Below are positions 14,230 through 22,262 of a stretch of DNA of 36,334 nucleotides, one piece after another. The position numbers were made by a program, and so were the translations under genes. The stretch is taken from NCBI RefSeq assembly GCF_009296165.1, contig NZ_VUAZ01000137.1:1-36334 (forward strand), read 5' to 3'. This DNA comes from Pseudomonas kitaguniensis. GTDB lineage: Bacteria > Pseudomonadota > Gammaproteobacteria > Pseudomonadales > Pseudomonadaceae. Numbering within the stretch: the first letter of the stretch is position 1; each line of letters opens with the position of its first letter. The notes below the pieces were generated by a model. It did no database searches. It saw only the letters and a program-made list of their open reading frames with translations, and had not been told where the DNA came from.

Positions 14230-15003
14230 ATGAAACGACTCGAAGGTAAAAGTGCACTGATCACCGGATCGGCGCGGGGTATCGGCCGTGCGTTTGCTCA
14301 AGCCTATATTGCTGAAGGCGCGACGGTTGCCATCGCCGATATTGACCGGCAACGCGCTGAGGCCACCGCAGCCGAGCTTGGCCCTCAGGCCTACGCGGTG
14401 GCGATGGACGTCACCGACCAAGCCTCCATCGACGCGGCGATTGCTGCCGTGGTGGCGCAGGCCGGCAAGCTGGATATTTTGATCAACAATGCGGCACTGT
14501 TCGACTTGGCGCCCATCGTCGACATCACCCGCGACAGCTATGCGCGGCTGTTCTCGATCAACGTCGCGGGCACGCTGTTCACGCTGCAAGCGGCTGCCCG
14601 GCAGATGATTAGCCAGGGGCACGGTGGCAAAATCATCAACATGGCCAGCCAGGCCGGGCGTCGGGGCGAGGCGTTGGTGGCGGTGTATTGCGCGACCAAG
14701 GCGGCGGTGATCAGCCTTACGCAGTCGGCGGGGCTGAACTTGATCAAGCAAGGCATCAACGTTAATGCCATCGCGCCGGGTGTGGTCGATGGCGAGCATT
14801 GGGACGGCGTGGATGCGCTGTTCGCCAAGCATGAAGGTTTGGCGCCTGGCGAGAAGAAGCAGCGGGTGGGCGCTGAGGTGCCGTTCGGGCGCATGGGCAC
14901 GGCGCAGGACCTGACCGGCATGGCGGTGTTCCTGGCCTCGAAGGAGGCCGATTATGTGGTGGCGCAGACCTACAACGTCGATGGCGGTAATTGGATGAAC
15001 TAA
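14230..15003 (+). CDS. Sorbitol dehydrogenase-like SDR (L-iditol 2-dehydrogenase, SmoS type)
   Basis: A 257-residue classical short-chain dehydrogenase. The cofactor loop 'TGSARGIG' is at residues 12-19, Asp37 in 'AIADIDR' favours NAD(H) over NADP(H), 'NNAA' is at 86-89, and the active-site residues are Asn111, Ser140, Tyr153 and Lys157 (YCATK). 'SQAGRRGEALVAVYCATKAA' and 'APGVVDGEHWDGVDALFA' match SmoS of Rhodobacter and related sorbitol/galactitol dehydrogenases, which oxidise D-sorbitol to D-fructose. An ACAGGA ribosome site overlaps the short spacer from mtlE. The kinase and mannitol dehydrogenase genes that usually follow are absent. Confidence 0.87.
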   Translation: MKRLEGKSALITGSARGIGRAFAQAYIAEGATVAIADIDRQRAEATAAELGPQAYAVAMDVTDQASIDAAIAAVVAQAGKLDILINNAALFDLAPIVDITRDSYARLFSINVAGTLFTLQAAARQMISQGHGGKIINMASQAGRRGEALVAVYCATKAAVISLTQSAGLNLIKQGINVNAIAPGVVDGEHWDGVDALFAKHEGLAPGEKKQRVGAEVPFGRMGTAQDLTGMAVFLASKEADYVVAQTYNVDGGNWMN

Positions 15004-15062
15004 GGCCAGGTCAGTTGAGGCGGCGCTTCTCAGATCAAGATCAAAAGCGTAAAAGCGCTTTC

Positions 15063-15149
15063 TGTGGGAGCGGGCTTGCTCGCGATGCAGGCACCTCGGA
15101 CCAGCAGGTACACCGCGTTGACTGCATCGCGAGCAAGCCCGCTCCCACA
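15063..15149. repeat. BIME-type inverted REP pair
   Basis: Two perfect 28-base inverted arms (15063-15090 and 15122-15149) flank a 31-base loop between the convergent SDR and nrtR genes. The core TGTGGGAGCGGGCTTGCTCG is the common fluorescent-pseudomonad REP. It probably also acts as a bidirectional terminator. The loop is a near-inverse copy of the loop of the element at 26.3 kb. Confidence 0.9.
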
Positions 15150-15179
15150 TTTGAATTCTCATGAGGTTTGATCAAAACG

Positions 15180-15872
15180 TTAGTCGGCAAAACTGCGGTC
15201 AAAAAAATACACCGCGCCAGGCTTCAGGTTCTCCACCGTTGCCTGTGGCCGGCCGCCTTCGCCATGCTTCTTGCGCCCCGTCTCACGCAAATACCCCGCC
15301 TCAGTCAGCTTCAACAAACGCTGGCGAATACTGGTCTTCAACACCGGCCGCGCCAGCACCAGCGAAAAAATCGTGGTGGCTTGCGGCGCACTGAATTCAT
15401 CGCCCAGAAACATCAACGGCAAACTGCTGTACAGCGACTTGGAAAACAGCCGTTCCTGCACCGCCGCCACGATCAGGTTGTGGTCGAACGGCAGCTTGAT
15501 ACTGCCGTCCGCCACCGCGTTCAGCGCAGACCATTGCTGATGCTCAGCCAAGCTGACCTCCGCGGCGACGATCGCCAGGTAGTAAGTCGACGACGACCAG
15601 CAACGCGGGTCACGAAACGCGTCGCCCACCGTGCCGACTTGCTCGCACCAGGCCAGCTCAAAGCCCACCTTGTCACTGGCGCGTAAACGCTCCACCGCAT
15701 CCTTGAGGCTCAGATCTTGCACGCCGCCGTTCACGACCACGCCGGGTAACGCCCAGTGCCCGGCGAAGGGCTCGGCTTCGCGTTTGTTCAGCAGCAGCAT
15801 CAACTCCCCGCGGGTGCGGCAATAAAACAATACGCACAGGTCGACAGTGTGCAGGTAGGCGCTAAGTGGCAT
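15180..15872 (-). CDS. nrtR: NrtR-type Nudix-related transcriptional regulator of NAD metabolism
   Basis: A 230-residue regulator. Residues about 8-140 are a Nudix fold ('VDLCVLFYCRTRGELMLLLNKREAEPFAGHWALPG'), but the catalytic Nudix box is degenerate: where REUxEE is expected the sequence reads 'DAVERLRASDKVGF', so hydrolysis is unlikely and the fold serves as an ADP-ribose/NAD sensor. Residues about 150-225 form the winged HTH typical of NrtR ('TIFSLVLARPVLKTSIRQRLLKLTEAGYLRETG'). It is divergent from pncA-pncB-nadE with palindromic sites between. NrtR represses NAD salvage genes and is released by a NAD-derived metabolite; in P. aeruginosa the orthologous regulator is next to the same genes. 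Confidence 0.9.
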   Translation of the reverse strand: MPLSAYLHTVDLCVLFYCRTRGELMLLLNKREAEPFAGHWALPGVVVNGGVQDLSLKDAVERLRASDKVGFELAWCEQVGTVGDAFRDPRCWSSSTYYLAIVAAEVSLAEHQQWSALNAVADGSIKLPFDHNLIVAAVQERLFSKSLYSSLPLMFLGDEFSAPQATTIFSLVLARPVLKTSIRQRLLKLTEAGYLRETGRKKHGEGGRPQATVENLKPGAVYFFDRSFAD

Positions 15873-15925
15873 GGGAGGTCCTTATGAACAGTGGCGGGGT
15901 ACAGTCTAACGGATCGAACAGGTAT

Positions 15926-15992
15926 GTCATGTACTTGCACCAACACCCATAACCAAATGTTTCTTGCAATGAAAGTACATGACGTGTACTTT
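15926..15992. promoter_or_regulatory. Candidate NrtR operators in the nrtR-pncA intergenic region
   Basis: A perfect inverted repeat AAAGTACA-TGACG-TGTACTTT occupies 15972-15992, 27 bases before the pncA start. A second copy of its half, GTCATGTACTT at 15926-15936, lies in inverse orientation nearer nrtR. Repeated GTAC-centred half-sites fit autoregulation plus repression of the divergent operon. Confidence 0.65.
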
Positions 15993-16018
15993 TGTTTTCA
16001 GGCCACAGGAGAACCGTC

Positions 16019-16666
16019 ATGACCCTCGCAAAAACTGCCATCGCCTCATTCGACGTCGACGCCCAGAAGAGCTTCACGCCGCTGTGCCCCGACGAGTTAC
16101 CGGTGGCCGGTGGTGACCAGATAGGCGCAGAGCTCAACTTCATGGCCAGCCTTGCCGGCCATCGCGTGGGCAGCAAAGACGCCCACACCCCGCACGCGTC
16201 GTGGGTGGTCGCGCAGCACAGCGAGATGCTGCAACCCACAGGCCTGGCGCACGCCGATGTCACTTGGGTCAGCCACTGCGTGCCGGGCACCGAGGGTTTT
16301 ACGTTGTTGGACGAATTGCCCAGCCCTTATGACTACGACTACTTCATCTGGAAAGGCGTCGAGCCCGACTTTCACCCCTACGGCGCCTGCTACCACGACC
16401 TGCACGACAAGCTGTCGACGGGCGTCATCGAGTATTTGAACGCCCAAGGCGTCAGCCGCGTGATCGTTGGCGGCCTGGCGCTCGACTACTGCGTCAAGAC
16501 CACCGCGTTGCAACTGCTCAAGGCTGGTTTTGACGTGGTGCTGCACGTGCCGGCGTGCCGCGGTATCACCGAGGAGGGCGGCGTGCAGGCGGTGAATCAA
16601 TTGCTCAAGGCCGGTGCCGTGATCAGCCGCACCCGCGAAGAACTGGCCGCGATGGCCACGCGCTAA
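16019..16666 (+). CDS. pncA: Nicotinamidase
   Basis: A 215-residue cytoplasmic hydrolase starting at ATG 16019 with AGGAG seven bases upstream. Catalytic triad residues are visible: Asp14 in 'FDVDAQKSF', Lys112 in 'FIWKGVEPD' and Cys158 in 'GGLALDYCVKTT'. The metal-site residues Asp54, His56 and His86 appear in 'KDAHTPHASW' and 'SHCVPGTEG'. It deamidates nicotinamide to nicotinate, the first salvage step, feeding PncB encoded 11 bases downstream. Expected to be repressed by NrtR through the palindrome just upstream. Confidence 0.93.
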   Translation: MTLAKTAIASFDVDAQKSFTPLCPDELPVAGGDQIGAELNFMASLAGHRVGSKDAHTPHASWVVAQHSEMLQPTGLAHADVTWVSHCVPGTEGFTLLDELPSPYDYDYFIWKGVEPDFHPYGACYHDLHDKLSTGVIEYLNAQGVSRVIVGGLALDYCVKTTALQLLKAGFDVVLHVPACRGITEEGGVQAVNQLLKAGAVISRTREELAAMATR

Positions 16667-16677
16667 GGAGAAACACG

Positions 16678-17895
16678 ATGGAAAGTGCATACGACTACGA
16701 ATCCCCGGTGATCCAGGGTTTGCTCGACACCGACTACTACACCTTCACCATGATGCAGGCGGTGTTGCACCAGCACCCGAACGTCGATGTGGAATACAAC
16801 TTCATCGTGCGCTCCAAGGAAAAGCTCGGCCACCTGATTCCACAACTGCGCGATGAGCTGGAAAAACTCGCCGGGTTGCACATGCGCGAAGGCGAGTTGC
16901 GCTTTCTGTTCAACCCGCGTTTTCGCGAATACCTGACCCCGGATTACGAGCGCTTCCTTGGCCTGTTCCGCTTCAACCTGCGCTACATCCAGGTGAGCGA
17001 GGTCGACGGCCAACTGAACATCCGCGTGGTTGGCCCGATGCTGCACTGCATCATGTTTGAGCAACCGGTATTGGCGCTGGTCAGCGAGTTGCGCAACCGC
17101 GACAAATACCCCGACGTCAGCCTGGAAGATGTCACCCGCAAGCTCTACCAGAAGTTCGACTGGCTGGAGAAAAACCTCAGCCGCGACGAACTCGCCGATC
17201 TGCGCGTCTCTGATTTTTCGACGCGCCGACGCCTGTCATTCAAGGCCCAGCGCGAAGTGGTGGACATCATGCGCCGCGACTTCCCCGGCCAATTCGTCGG
17301 CACCAGCAACGCGCACCTGGCGTATGAGTTCGACCTGCCGCTGATCGGCACCATGGCCCACCAATGGATGATGGTGCACCAGCAACTCGGGCGCCTGCGC
17401 GAAAGCCAGAACGCCGCCCTGGAAAACTGGGTGCGTGAATACCGTGGGCGCCTCGGGGTTGCGCTGACCGACTGCATCAGCACCGACTTTTTCCTCAAGG
17501 ACTTTGACCTGTACTTCGCCAAATTGTATGACGGCCTGCGCCAGGACTCCGGCGACCCCATCGTCTGGGCCGATAAAGTGCTGGCGCGTTACGCAGCACT
17601 GGGTATCGACCCGATGACCAAGGACCTGATGTTTTCCGACGGCCTGAACTTCGAGAAATGCTTGCCGATCTTGCGTCACGTGCGCGGCAAGGCCAAGTTC
17701 GGGTTTGGCATGGGCACCAGTTTGGCCTGTGATGTAGCGGGCGTAGAGCCGTTGAGCATCGTGATGAAACTGGTGCGGGTGCATGGCGAACCGGTGGTTA
17801 AGTTTTCCGATGACCCGATCAAGAACGTCTGCGAAGACCCGTCGTTTTTGCAGTATGCGGCCAAGGTATTCAATGTCGGCAGTCTGGAGGTGTGA
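16678..17895 (+). CDS. pncB: Nicotinate phosphoribosyltransferase
   Basis: A 405-residue enzyme starting at 16678 (MESAYDYESPVIQGLLDTDYY), with AAGGAG upstream. Family landmarks include 'LLDTDYYTFTMMQAV', 'SDFSTRRRLSFKAQREVV', 'GTSNAHLAYEFDLPLIGTMAHQW' (the active-site segment around the PRPP/ATP site), 'DGLRQDSGDPIVW' and 'FGFGMGTSLACDV'. It makes nicotinate mononucleotide from nicotinate and PRPP with ATP hydrolysis. Full length compared with E. coli PncB (about 400). It is the middle gene of the operon, with the next start one base after the stop. Confidence 0.94.
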   Translation: MESAYDYESPVIQGLLDTDYYTFTMMQAVLHQHPNVDVEYNFIVRSKEKLGHLIPQLRDELEKLAGLHMREGELRFLFNPRFREYLTPDYERFLGLFRFNLRYIQVSEVDGQLNIRVVGPMLHCIMFEQPVLALVSELRNRDKYPDVSLEDVTRKLYQKFDWLEKNLSRDELADLRVSDFSTRRRLSFKAQREVVDIMRRDFPGQFVGTSNAHLAYEFDLPLIGTMAHQWMMVHQQLGRLRESQNAALENWVREYRGRLGVALTDCISTDFFLKDFDLYFAKLYDGLRQDSGDPIVWADKVLARYAALGIDPMTKDLMFSDGLNFEKCLPILRHVRGKAKFGFGMGTSLACDVAGVEPLSIVMKLVRVHGEPVVKFSDDPIKNVCEDPSFLQYAAKVFNVGSLEV

Positions 17896-17896
17896 C

Positions 17897-18706
17897 ATGC
17901 AAGAGCGTATTGCGCGGGAACTGAATATCGACCGGCAACTGGTCAAGGGCGCTGAAGCCAACGAAATCCAGCGGCGCATCGACTTTATCAAGGCCACCTT
18001 GCGCAGCGCAGGCAGCAAGGCGCTGGTGCTGGGCATCAGCGGCGGAGTGGACTCACTCACGGCGGGCCGCCTGTGCCAGCTTGCCGTCGAGCAACTGCGC
18101 GCCGATGGCTATGCCGCGCGTTTTATCGCCATGCGCCTGCCCTATAAAACCCAAGCCGATGAGCGTGACGCGCAAGCCTCACTGGCGTTCATCAAACCGG
18201 ACCACATCGACACCTTGAATATCGCCGCCAGCGTCGATGGCCTGATGGCCAGCCTCACCGCTACCGCCGCCAGCGCCGCGCAGGTCGACTTCATCAAAGG
18301 CAACGTCAAGGCGCGCAGCCGGATGATCGCGCAATACGCCGTGGCCAACCTGCACAATGGCCTGGTGGTCGGCACCGACCACGGCGCCGAAGCGTTGATG
18401 GGCTTCTTCACCAAATTCGGCGACGGCGCCTGTGACCTGGCACCGCTGTCGGGCCTGACTAAAACCCAAGTGCGCTTGCTCGCCATAGCCCTCGGCGCAC
18501 CGGCAAACCTGGTGCACAAGCAGCCCACCGCAGACCTTGAAGAACTGGCGCCGGGCAAGGCCGATGAACAGGCGTATGGCTGCACCTATGCAGAGATCGA
18601 CGCCTACTTGATGGGTGAGCCGGTGAGCGAGCGGGTGAGGCAGATTGTGCAGGCCGCGTACAGCAAGACCGCACACAAACGCGCGCTGCCAATTACCCCG
18701 GCCTGA
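17897..18706 (+). CDS. nadE: NH3-dependent NAD synthetase
   Basis: A 269-residue enzyme starting at ATG 17897 with GGAGG six bases upstream, one base after the pncB stop. The PP-loop 'SGGVDS' is at residues 48-53, followed by 'PYKTQADERDAQ', 'GNVKARSRMIAQYAVAN' and 'GTDHGAEALMGFFTKFGDG', all diagnostic of short, ammonia-dependent NadE. No glutaminase domain is fused. It amidates nicotinate adenine dinucleotide to NAD. The adenylyltransferase step between PncB and NadE (NadD) is not encoded here. Confidence 0.94.
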   Translation: MQERIARELNIDRQLVKGAEANEIQRRIDFIKATLRSAGSKALVLGISGGVDSLTAGRLCQLAVEQLRADGYAARFIAMRLPYKTQADERDAQASLAFIKPDHIDTLNIAASVDGLMASLTATAASAAQVDFIKGNVKARSRMIAQYAVANLHNGLVVGTDHGAEALMGFFTKFGDGACDLAPLSGLTKTQVRLLAIALGAPANLVHKQPTADLEELAPGKADEQAYGCTYAEIDAYLMGEPVSERVRQIVQAAYSKTAHKRALPITPA

Positions 18707-18720
18707 TCGTGATGATGATC

Positions 18721-18767
18721 GTTCCCATGCTCCGCGTGGGAATGCACCCCGTGACGTTCTGCGTCAC
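18721..18767. repeat. Double-hairpin intergenic repeat after nadE
   Basis: Two adjacent hairpins: TTCCCATG with CGTGGGAA (18722-18742) and GTGACG with CGTCAC (18751-18767). This TCCCA-GCxxxGCGTGGGAA / GTGACG pair is a dispersed family in fluorescent pseudomonads. It lies between the convergent nadE and ABC operon ends and probably works as a terminator. Confidence 0.7.
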
Positions 18768-18779
18768 CCCGTGCAGCAC

Positions 18780-19811
18780 TCAACGCTCAATCGACCGGCT
18801 CCACCGCGCATTCCACTCTGGCCGCGCCTGGTTGACCTGGTCCCAATCAATCGAAATCGCCGTTTGCAGGTAACCCTGCATCGCCTCTACCCGCGCGCGG
18901 GTTTTGTCGGTGGTCGGCGTGGTCGGGTTCGAGGGTATCTGGTCACCTTCTTCCAGCGCCGGCGCTTGAGCTTCGGCGGTCAGCAGGAACGCCGCCAGTT
19001 TTTGCGCCAGTTCCGGCTGGTCATTACGCGCAATCACGCATTCGGCGACGTTCAGCACCACCGCGCCTTCCTTGGGCTGCGCATATTCCATGGGCACGCC
19101 CAAGAGTTTTTGCGTGGCGACCTGCGTGGGCGTCAGCGGGAAGAGGGCGGCTTCGTCGGTTTGCACCATCTCGGAGATTTTTGCCGAGCTGGCGATGTAT
19201 TCCAGCACATTCGGCCCGACGGTTTTTGGCCAGGCCTTGAAGCCCGGTTCCACATTGGTTTCGGAACCGCCCTGAATACGGTTGAACATTAAAAAACCGT
19301 GCAGGCCGAAGGTCGAGGAGGCCAGGGACTGGAACACTACCTTGTCCTTGAAGCGCGGGTCGGCCAGGTCCATCCACGAGGTCGGTGCGGCCCAGCCGTT
19401 TTCCTTGAACATCTTGGCGTTGTAGCCCAGGCCGGTAACGCCGAGGGTTACCGCCACGGCCTGGTCCTTGATTCTGGCCTTGGCCGGGATTTGCTCCAGC
19501 GTCGGGCCTGGCGCCAGGGTGTCGCACAGGCCCATCGAGATGGCGCGGTACATGATGCCGTCGTCAAGGAACATCACGTGCAGTTGCGGGTTGTCTTTGT
19601 TGGCCTGGACCTTGGCGAGGATGTCCGACGAGGTGCCGGGCACGATCACCACTTTGACGTTATTGGCTTTCTCGAACGCGGGCAGCACCTTGTCGGCGTA
19701 CACCCGTTCCATGGTGCCGCCGTTCATGCCCAAGTACAGCGTCGGCGCAGCATGGGCGGTGGCCGCGAGCAGCGCGAGGGGCAAGCAGGACAGCGCGATA
19801 CGTGTGTTCAT
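18780..19811 (-). CDS. Polyamine/opine-type ABC transporter substrate-binding protein (PotD/PotF-like)
   Basis: A 343-residue periplasmic protein starting at 19811; the 21-residue signal peptide ends ATAHA. The mature protein follows the family-1 binding-protein plan used with PotABC-like importers: 'YLGMNGGTMERVYADKVLPAFEKAN', 'VVIVPGTSSDILAKVQANKD', 'HVMFLDDGIMYRA', 'VTGLGYNAKMFKENGWAAPTSWMDL', 'QTDEAALFPLTPTQVATQK' and 'PKEGAVVLNVAECVIARND'. The acidic residues typical of putrescine binding are not evident, so the ligand may be another amino compound. It is the last gene of the operon, 14 bases after the natural stop of the oxidase beta gene. The beta frameshift makes the upstream gene read 150 bases into this one. 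Confidence 0.87.
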   Translation of the reverse strand: MNTRIALSCLPLALLAATAHAAPTLYLGMNGGTMERVYADKVLPAFEKANNVKVVIVPGTSSDILAKVQANKDNPQLHVMFLDDGIMYRAISMGLCDTLAPGPTLEQIPAKARIKDQAVAVTLGVTGLGYNAKMFKENGWAAPTSWMDLADPRFKDKVVFQSLASSTFGLHGFLMFNRIQGGSETNVEPGFKAWPKTVGPNVLEYIASSAKISEMVQTDEAALFPLTPTQVATQKLLGVPMEYAQPKEGAVVLNVAECVIARNDQPELAQKLAAFLLTAEAQAPALEEGDQIPSNPTTPTTDKTRARVEAMQGYLQTAISIDWDQVNQARPEWNARWSRSIER

Positions 19812-19825
19812 GGAGGTTTTTCCTC

Positions 19826-20922
19826 TCAGGCATGGAAACGACGGATGGAAAACGCTTCGATCGGTTGGCGGCTGGCGCCCAGGCAGACAATCTCTGCCAG
19901 GCCTCGCCGACGGCGGGGCCGAGCTGGAACCCGGCGCCGGCAAAGCCGAAACCGTGCAGCAGGCCGGGTTGGGTGCTGCTGGGGCCGATCACCGGTTCAT
20001 GATCGGGTAAATAACCTTCGGTGCCGCTCCAGGTGCGAATCGCCTGAGCGCCTTTGAGGAACGGGTACAGTTCGCCGGCATTGCGCAAAATCTCCAGCAC
20101 CGCCGCCTGCCCGGGCCGTGCCTGTTGCGGGCCGAGGGCAAAGCCGCGACCGCCGCCGAGGATGCAATTGCCCCGCGCCACTTGCCGCGCATAAATCCCG
20201 CCACCTTCAACGCCGGTGCTCACGTTCATCACCACCGCCAAGGGTTCGGTGACCAGCATCGCCGGGTGCGCCGAGGTGATCGGCACGGGCTCGGCAAATT
20301 GCGCGGCCACGCTGCCGGCCCAGGCGCCGGCGCAGTTCAGCAGCCAGGGCGCTTGCAGGTGCAGGCTGTTGGCGCAGTGCACGTTAAATAGATGGCTGTC
20401 GTGTTCGATGGCAATCACCTCGGCCTGCTCAAAGACAGACGCGCCGAAGCGCTGCGCCGCCCGCGCGAAGGCGGGCGATACCAAGCGTGGGTTGGCGTGA
20501 CCGTCTTCGGGGCACAACGACGCGCCCACCGCCACATCGCCCACCCACGGGAACCGTGCGCGTAGCTCGGCGTGATCGAGCAGTTGCAAGCCCAGGCCGA
20601 AGCCGCGCGTGTGCGCGGCATAAGCCTGCAGCGCGGCGAAATCTGCAGGGCTGCGGGCCAATTTCAAATGCCCGCAGCGCACGTATTCGCCATCAATGCC
20701 GATCAAGTTCGGCAAGTCAGCCCACAACTGATGGGCGCGCTGCGACAGCGGCAATTGATGCAACGGCCGACCCTGGCGTCGCACGCCGCCGTAATTCACA
20801 CCACTTGAGTGCGAGCCGCAAAAGTCGCGCTCCACCAGTGCCACACGCTGGCCTTTTTGCGCGAGCATTAACGCTGCAGACGCGCCGACAATCCCGCCGC
20901 CCAGTACGATCACGTCGATCAT
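19826..20922 (-). pseudogene. FAD-dependent amino/opine oxidase beta subunit (HcnC/OoxB-like), frameshifted near C-terminus
   Basis: The protein begins MIDVIVLGGGIVGASAALML (FAD-binding GxGxxG at 8-13) and follows the DAO family: 'SSGVNYGGVRRQGR', 'PWVGDVAVGASLCPEDGHANP', 'LLNCAGAWAG', 'WSGTEGYLPDHEPVIGPS' and 'GLLHGFGFAGAGFQLGPAVGEA'. Just after this, near plus-strand 19899-19903, the frame slips. In the alternative frame the expected ending appears (LAEIVCLGASRQPIEAF, then SIRRFHA and stop at 19826-19828). Adding one base gives exactly 365 residues. As written, the frame runs on to 19660, replacing about the last 22 residues with about 80 unrelated ones. FAD and substrate regions are intact, so partial function is possible. 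Start overlaps the alpha subunit stop by 4 bases. Confidence 0.82.
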
Positions 20923-22262
20923 GGCTGCACCTCAACACCAAACGGCAATGGCTTGATTGGCGCCTGGCCACGCAAACGGCCGACGTTTTGAATGCCTCGG
21001 CCACTGCGCTCGGCGATAATCTCTGCCGCCGCCAACCCGCACATCCGCCCTTGGCAACGGCCCATGCCGACCCGGCAATGCGCTTTGACCCGGTTGATTT
21101 CCCAGTGACCTTCGTCCACCACAGCGCGCACATCGCCTGCGCTGACCTCCTCGCAGCGGCACAGGATCAACTCATCCGGCGCTTGCGCAGCCCATTGTTC
21201 AGGGAAGGGGAACGCGGTTTCCAGGCCATCGCGAAAGCGTTGGATGCGCGCCAATTGCTGCTCCAGCACAGCCGAACGGCGCAGGTCGATGCTGATGCGC
21301 GCATCTTCCAATACCGCCAATGCCGCGCGCTCACCGGCCATCTGCGCCGCGTCCGCGCCCATGATTGCCGCGCCGTCGCCCGCCAGGTAAACCGCGCTGA
21401 CACTGCTGCGCCCGGCGCTGTCGCGCAGCGGTAACCAGGCGCGGTTCAAGCGGTTCCAGGCGAATTCACAGCCGAGCAAGTCCGCCAGTTGCGTCTCGCT
21501 GCGCAAGGCATCGGCGAAGGCCACCGCATCGCAGGCCAGCGTGTGTTCGCCCCAACGAATGCCGCTGACGCGTTGCTCGCCGTCGATGTGCTTGAGCGTC
21601 GCGCCCTGATGCACGGGCACGCCATGCGCGGTCAGCCAGGCGCGGTAATACATGCCTTTGGCCAAGGTCGCCGGTTGCCCAAGCAGCGCCGGCAGCGCTC
21701 GGCATTGGGCACTGAATGGGGCGCTGTCGAGCACCGCCACCACGGTGGCCCCCGCTTTGGCGTACTGGTACGCGACCAGGTACAGCAACGGCCCGCTGCC
21801 ACACAACGCGACCCGCTCGCCGATGGCGCAGCCCTGATACTTCAAGGCGATTTGCGCCGCACCCAGGCTGTACACGCCGGGCAAGGTCCAGCCCGGCACC
21901 GGCAGAATGCGGTCGGTGGCGCCGGTGGCGACAATGATTTGCGAATACTCGATGCTCTCGGCGCGGCCGTTGTTGAGCAGGTCGAGGCGCCCGTCCTCGG
22001 CATTCCACACCAGGGTTTCGGGCCGGTAATCGATCAGCGGCGCCAGTGCGTCCAGGGTGCGATGCACGGCTTGGGCCTTGCTCGCTTCAAACCCGTAAAT
22101 CTGCTTGGCCGTACGTTGAAACCCTAACGGTTGCCGGCGATAAATCTGCCCGCCACCGCGCAGGCTTTCATCGATCAGGCACGCGTTGATGCCATGGTCG
22201 AGCAAGGTGCGCGCCGCACTGATACCCGCCGGGCCTGCGCCGACAATCACCACCGGCTTCAT
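20919..22262 (-). CDS. FAD/NAD(P)-type oxidoreductase alpha subunit with BFD-like [2Fe-2S] domain (HcnB/OoxA-like)
   Basis: A 447-residue flavoprotein. The FAD loop 'GAGPAG' is at residues 8-13, with 'IDESLRGGGQIYRR' and 'IIVATGATDRILPVPGWTLPGV' as typical HcnB/opine-oxidase alpha segments; a second nucleotide loop 'VALCGSGPLLY' follows in the middle, and 'VYLAGDGAAIMGADAAQMAGE' closes the FAD site. The C-terminal domain has Cys368, Cys370, Cys403 and Cys408 ('LILCRCEEV', 'GMGRCQGRMCG'), a bacterioferritin-ferredoxin-type [2Fe-2S] site. Together with the beta and gamma proteins this forms a three-subunit dehydrogenase that removes electrons from an amino or imino compound. It overlaps both neighbours by 4 bases. 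Confidence 0.88.
   Translation of the reverse strand: MKPVVIVGAGPAGISAARTLLDHGINACLIDESLRGGGQIYRRQPLGFQRTAKQIYGFEASKAQAVHRTLDALAPLIDYRPETLVWNAEDGRLDLLNNGRAESIEYSQIIVATGATDRILPVPGWTLPGVYSLGAAQIALKYQGCAIGERVALCGSGPLLYLVAYQYAKAGATVVAVLDSAPFSAQCRALPALLGQPATLAKGMYYRAWLTAHGVPVHQGATLKHIDGEQRVSGIRWGEHTLACDAVAFADALRSETQLADLLGCEFAWNRLNRAWLPLRDSAGRSSVSAVYLAGDGAAIMGADAAQMAGERAALAVLEDARISIDLRRSAVLEQQLARIQRFRDGLETAFPFPEQWAAQAPDELILCRCEEVSAGDVRAVVDEGHWEINRVKAHCRVGMGRCQGRMCGLAAAEIIAERSGRGIQNVGRLRGQAPIKPLPFGVEVQP

Noticed and set aside
15063..15149. Possible CRISPR repeat or IS end
   Set aside because: Only a single palindromic pair with a matching distant copy; no spacer periodicity, no transposase and no target duplication. 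It is a REP/BIME.
19660..19825. The long C-terminal extension of the oxidase beta subunit as a real domain
   Set aside because: It is out-of-frame translation of the binding-protein signal peptide region, caused by the frameshift near 19,900.
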